DNA from: Dehalococcoidia bacterium
GTDB lineage: Bacteria; Chloroflexota; Dehalococcoidia; DSTF01; JALHUB01
DNA: 7,112 nucleotides
Reading direction: 5' to 3'
Assembly: GCA_022865685.1 (NCBI GenBank)
Contig: JALHUB010000036.1
Coordinates: forward strand, 1-7,112
The notes under the pieces: generated by a model
Databases searched by the model: none
What the model was told of the DNA's origin: nothing
The model's input: only the letters and a program-made list of their open reading frames with translations
In this document: in pieces, positions 6,168 through 7,112 of the stretch
Numbering within the stretch: position 1 is the stretch's first letter
Layout: each line of letters begins with the position of its first letter
Translations under genes and position numbers: made by a program

Positions 6168-6419
6168 ATGGCTGAGCAGCAGATAGGCGTTGTCAACGAG
6201 TTCTTTGCCCACATCAACGTCGCAGGCGTCGAGCTTAGCGATACGATGCGCGTCGGCGACACGATCCACATCAAGGGCCACACGACAGACCTGGAGCAGA
6301 TAGTGGACTCGATGCAGATCGAGCACGACCAGGTGCAGGAGGCGGCAGCCGGTCAGGCCGTGGGGATCAAGGTGAAGGACCGCGTGCGGCACGGAGACCA
6401 GGTCTTCAAGGTCACCTAG
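6168..6419 (+). CDS. Small translation elongation factor-like protein (EF-Tu domain 2 type beta-barrel)
   Basis: 83 residues that appear to be a stand-alone translation-factor beta-barrel. LSDTMRVGDTIHIKG (23-37) corresponds to the VGD-x-I-x-I-x-G strand pair of EF-Tu/IF-2 domain 2. IVDSMQIEHDQVQEAAAG (45-62) matches the V-x-S-M-Q ... V-x-x-A-x-x-G stretch. QAVGIKVKDRVRHGDQVFKV (63-82) matches the closing strands ending in a GD turn. There is no GTP-binding domain, so it cannot be a translation GTPase. Similar short proteins are usually named translation elongation factor-like protein, and related barrels occur at the C-terminus of U32 peptidases. The biological role is not known to me. It is transcribed alone, with a near-consensus promoter and strong ribosome binding site, which suggests steady, fairly high expression. 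It diverges from the heme operon and converges on the ribH unit. Confidence 0.85.
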   Translation: MAEQQIGVVNEFFAHINVAGVELSDTMRVGDTIHIKGHTTDLEQIVDSMQIEHDQVQEAAAGQAVGIKVKDRVRHGDQVFKVT

Positions 6420-6425
6420 GCGCGG

Positions 6426-6761
6426 CTACTCCTCTTCCTCTTCGTCGCCTTCCCTGTCCAGGCGGACAGCGTTCTCTATCTCCTCGGGGGTCAGCCCCTC
6501 CAGGATCTCGTCCGGCGACTCGCCGCGGCGCTGGCGACGCGTTATCGCGATCCCCGCCAGCAGCACGGCCCCGGTCGAGAGGATGGCCGCCGGGCCGGCA
6601 AGGCGGCTGTAGCGCTTCCGCAGCTCCGGGAACTTGTCGATGGCTTTGTGCGCCAGGCCCAGCGCGTCCCTCGTCCAGCCGTCCGGCTGCTCACCGATGA
6701 CCGGCTGCTCCCAGACGTCATCGTCCGGCGCCGGCAAGATAGGCTCTTCCTTGTCCGTCAC
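6426..6761 (-). CDS. Hypothetical single-pass membrane protein
   Basis: 111 residues with no family I recognise. The N-terminal 30 residues are acidic and proline-rich. Residues 31-55 look like an amphipathic basic helix (RDALGLAHKAIDKFPELRKR). A hydrophobic segment at about 57-74, PAAILSTGAVLLAGIAIT, is long enough for one membrane helix and is followed by the basic RRQRR (75-79). The tail SPDEILEGLTPEEIENAVR (82-100) is probably helical, and the end is a run of glutamates (EEEEE, 107-111). There is no cleavable signal peptide. Basic residues flank both sides of the membrane segment, so topology is unclear. The start is GTG, with AAGGAG at 6775-6770 and an 8-nt spacer. This site lies across the ribH stop codon region, so the two genes are almost surely co-transcribed. 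The role is unknown, and a link to riboflavin is only positional. Confidence 0.72.
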   Translation of the reverse strand: MTDKEEPILPAPDDDVWEQPVIGEQPDGWTRDALGLAHKAIDKFPELRKRYSRLAGPAAILSTGAVLLAGIAITRRQRRGESPDEILEGLTPEEIENAVRLDREGDEEEEE

Positions 6762-6766
6762 TCTCC

Positions 6767-7112
6767 CTACTCCTTCTCCGCCCGCTTGTCGATGATCTTC
6801 ATCAGGTTTGCCATTCGGACGGCCGTCATCACAGCGTCGAAACCCTTGTTGCCGGAGCTGCCTCCGGCCCGTTCGACCGCCTGCTGCAGCGTATCGGCGG
6901 TGATGACACCGAAAGCGACGGGCACGCCCGTATCCAGTCCCACACGCGCGATGCCGGTCGCCGCCTGCCCGGCGACGTAGTCGAAGTGAGGCGTCTCGCC
7001 GCGCAGAACGCAGCCCAGACAGGCGATGGCGTCATATCGGCCGCTCTCAGCGAGGCGCTTCGCCGCCAGCGGCAACTCGAAGGAGCCCGGCACCCAGACG
7101 ACGTCGACGGAG
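6767..7112 (-). CDS. ribH: 6,7-dimethyl-8-ribityllumazine synthase, partial (N-terminus outside window)
   Basis: Condenses 5-amino-6-ribitylamino-uracil with 3,4-dihydroxy-2-butanone 4-phosphate to give the direct precursor of riboflavin. The frame stays open to the window edge at 7112, with 114 residues visible out of the usual 150 or so. The GTG at 7093 is an internal valine, because the frame upstream of it encodes SVDVVWVPGSFELP, the conserved substrate-binding segment. GCVLRGETPHFDYV carries the catalytic histidine of the family motif. PVAFGVITADTLQQAVERAG and GNKGFDAVMTAVRMANL are the conserved C-terminal elements. All expected motifs are intact. The protein normally assembles into pentamers or 60-mer capsids in the cytosol. 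Other rib genes, if clustered, would lie beyond position 7112. The gene is followed 5 nt later by the GTG of the hypothetical membrane protein. Confidence 0.96.
   Translation of the reverse strand, partial: SVDVVWVPGSFELPLAAKRLAESGRYDAIACLGCVLRGETPHFDYVAGQAATGIARVGLDTGVPVAFGVITADTLQQAVERAGGSSGNKGFDAVMTAVRMANLMKIIDKRAEKE
6770..6775 (-). promoter_or_regulatory. Ribosome binding site of the hypothetical membrane protein, inside the ribH end
   Basis: AAGGAG directly before the ribH TAG, 8 nt from the GTG at 6761. It supports the GTG start and translational linkage to ribH. Confidence 0.65.

Noticed and set aside
6149..6175. Eight-codon leader ORF (MRKERHHG) ending just inside the EF-like gene
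   Set aside because: It has no ribosome binding site of its own and runs through the Shine-Dalgarno of the real gene. It is most likely chance.
6089..6392. Minus-strand frames opposite the EF-like gene
   Set aside because: The plus-strand frame has a strong ribosome binding site, promoter and recognisable fold. The minus frames have none of these.
7091..7093. GTG at 7093 as the ribH start
   Set aside because: The codons upstream encode the conserved VVW segment before VPGSFELP, so the gene starts beyond the window.

Overview
This is a compact, GC-rich bacterial chromosomal segment dominated by one minus-strand operon for tetrapyrrole synthesis. I see no mobile elements, CRISPR arrays, tRNAs, rRNAs or phage genes. 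Lineage cannot be fixed from the sequence. A cobA-hemD fusion, an AhbC-type radical SAM enzyme and a very small EF-Tu-domain-2-like protein would fit an anaerobe-derived, GC-rich lineage such as Chloroflexota or a deltaproteobacterial-type group. That placement is inference only.

Layout. The minus-strand operon starts near 6040 and runs leftward: AhbC/NirJ-type radical SAM enzyme (5993-4788), precorrin-2 dehydrogenase/ferrochelatase (4781-4140), glutamyl-tRNA reductase hemA (proposed TTG start at 4116, end 2854), hemC (2852-1926), a fused uroporphyrinogen-III methyltransferase/synthase (1929-385), and, after a 54-nt gap, a class I SAM methyltransferase that leaves the window at position 1. 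Genes are separated by 23 nt or less, or overlap by 4 nt, up to the end of the fusion gene. A 174-nt divergent control region (5994-6167) holds a near-consensus sigma-70 promoter for the plus strand and a weaker minus-strand -10. The only plus-strand gene is the 83-residue EF-Tu-domain-2-like protein (6168-6419). It converges, 6 nt apart, on a second minus-strand unit: ribH (lumazine synthase, 5' end outside the window), then a GTG-started single-pass membrane protein of unknown function.

How the genes work together. HemA makes glutamate-1-semialdehyde. HemC and the HemD half of the fusion make uroporphyrinogen III. The CobA half methylates it to precorrin-2, and the Met8/CysG-N protein oxidises this and inserts iron to give siroheme. 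The AhbC-type enzyme at the head of the operon suggests that siroheme is carried on towards heme b (siroheme-dependent route) or, less likely, heme d1. HemL, HemB, AhbA/B and AhbD are not in the window. Nothing here is a clearly undescribed system. The points most worth a second look are the pathway implied by the gene order, the altered HemA motifs, the divergent promoter region with a 5'-UTR hairpin before the EF-like gene, and the two small proteins of unclear function.
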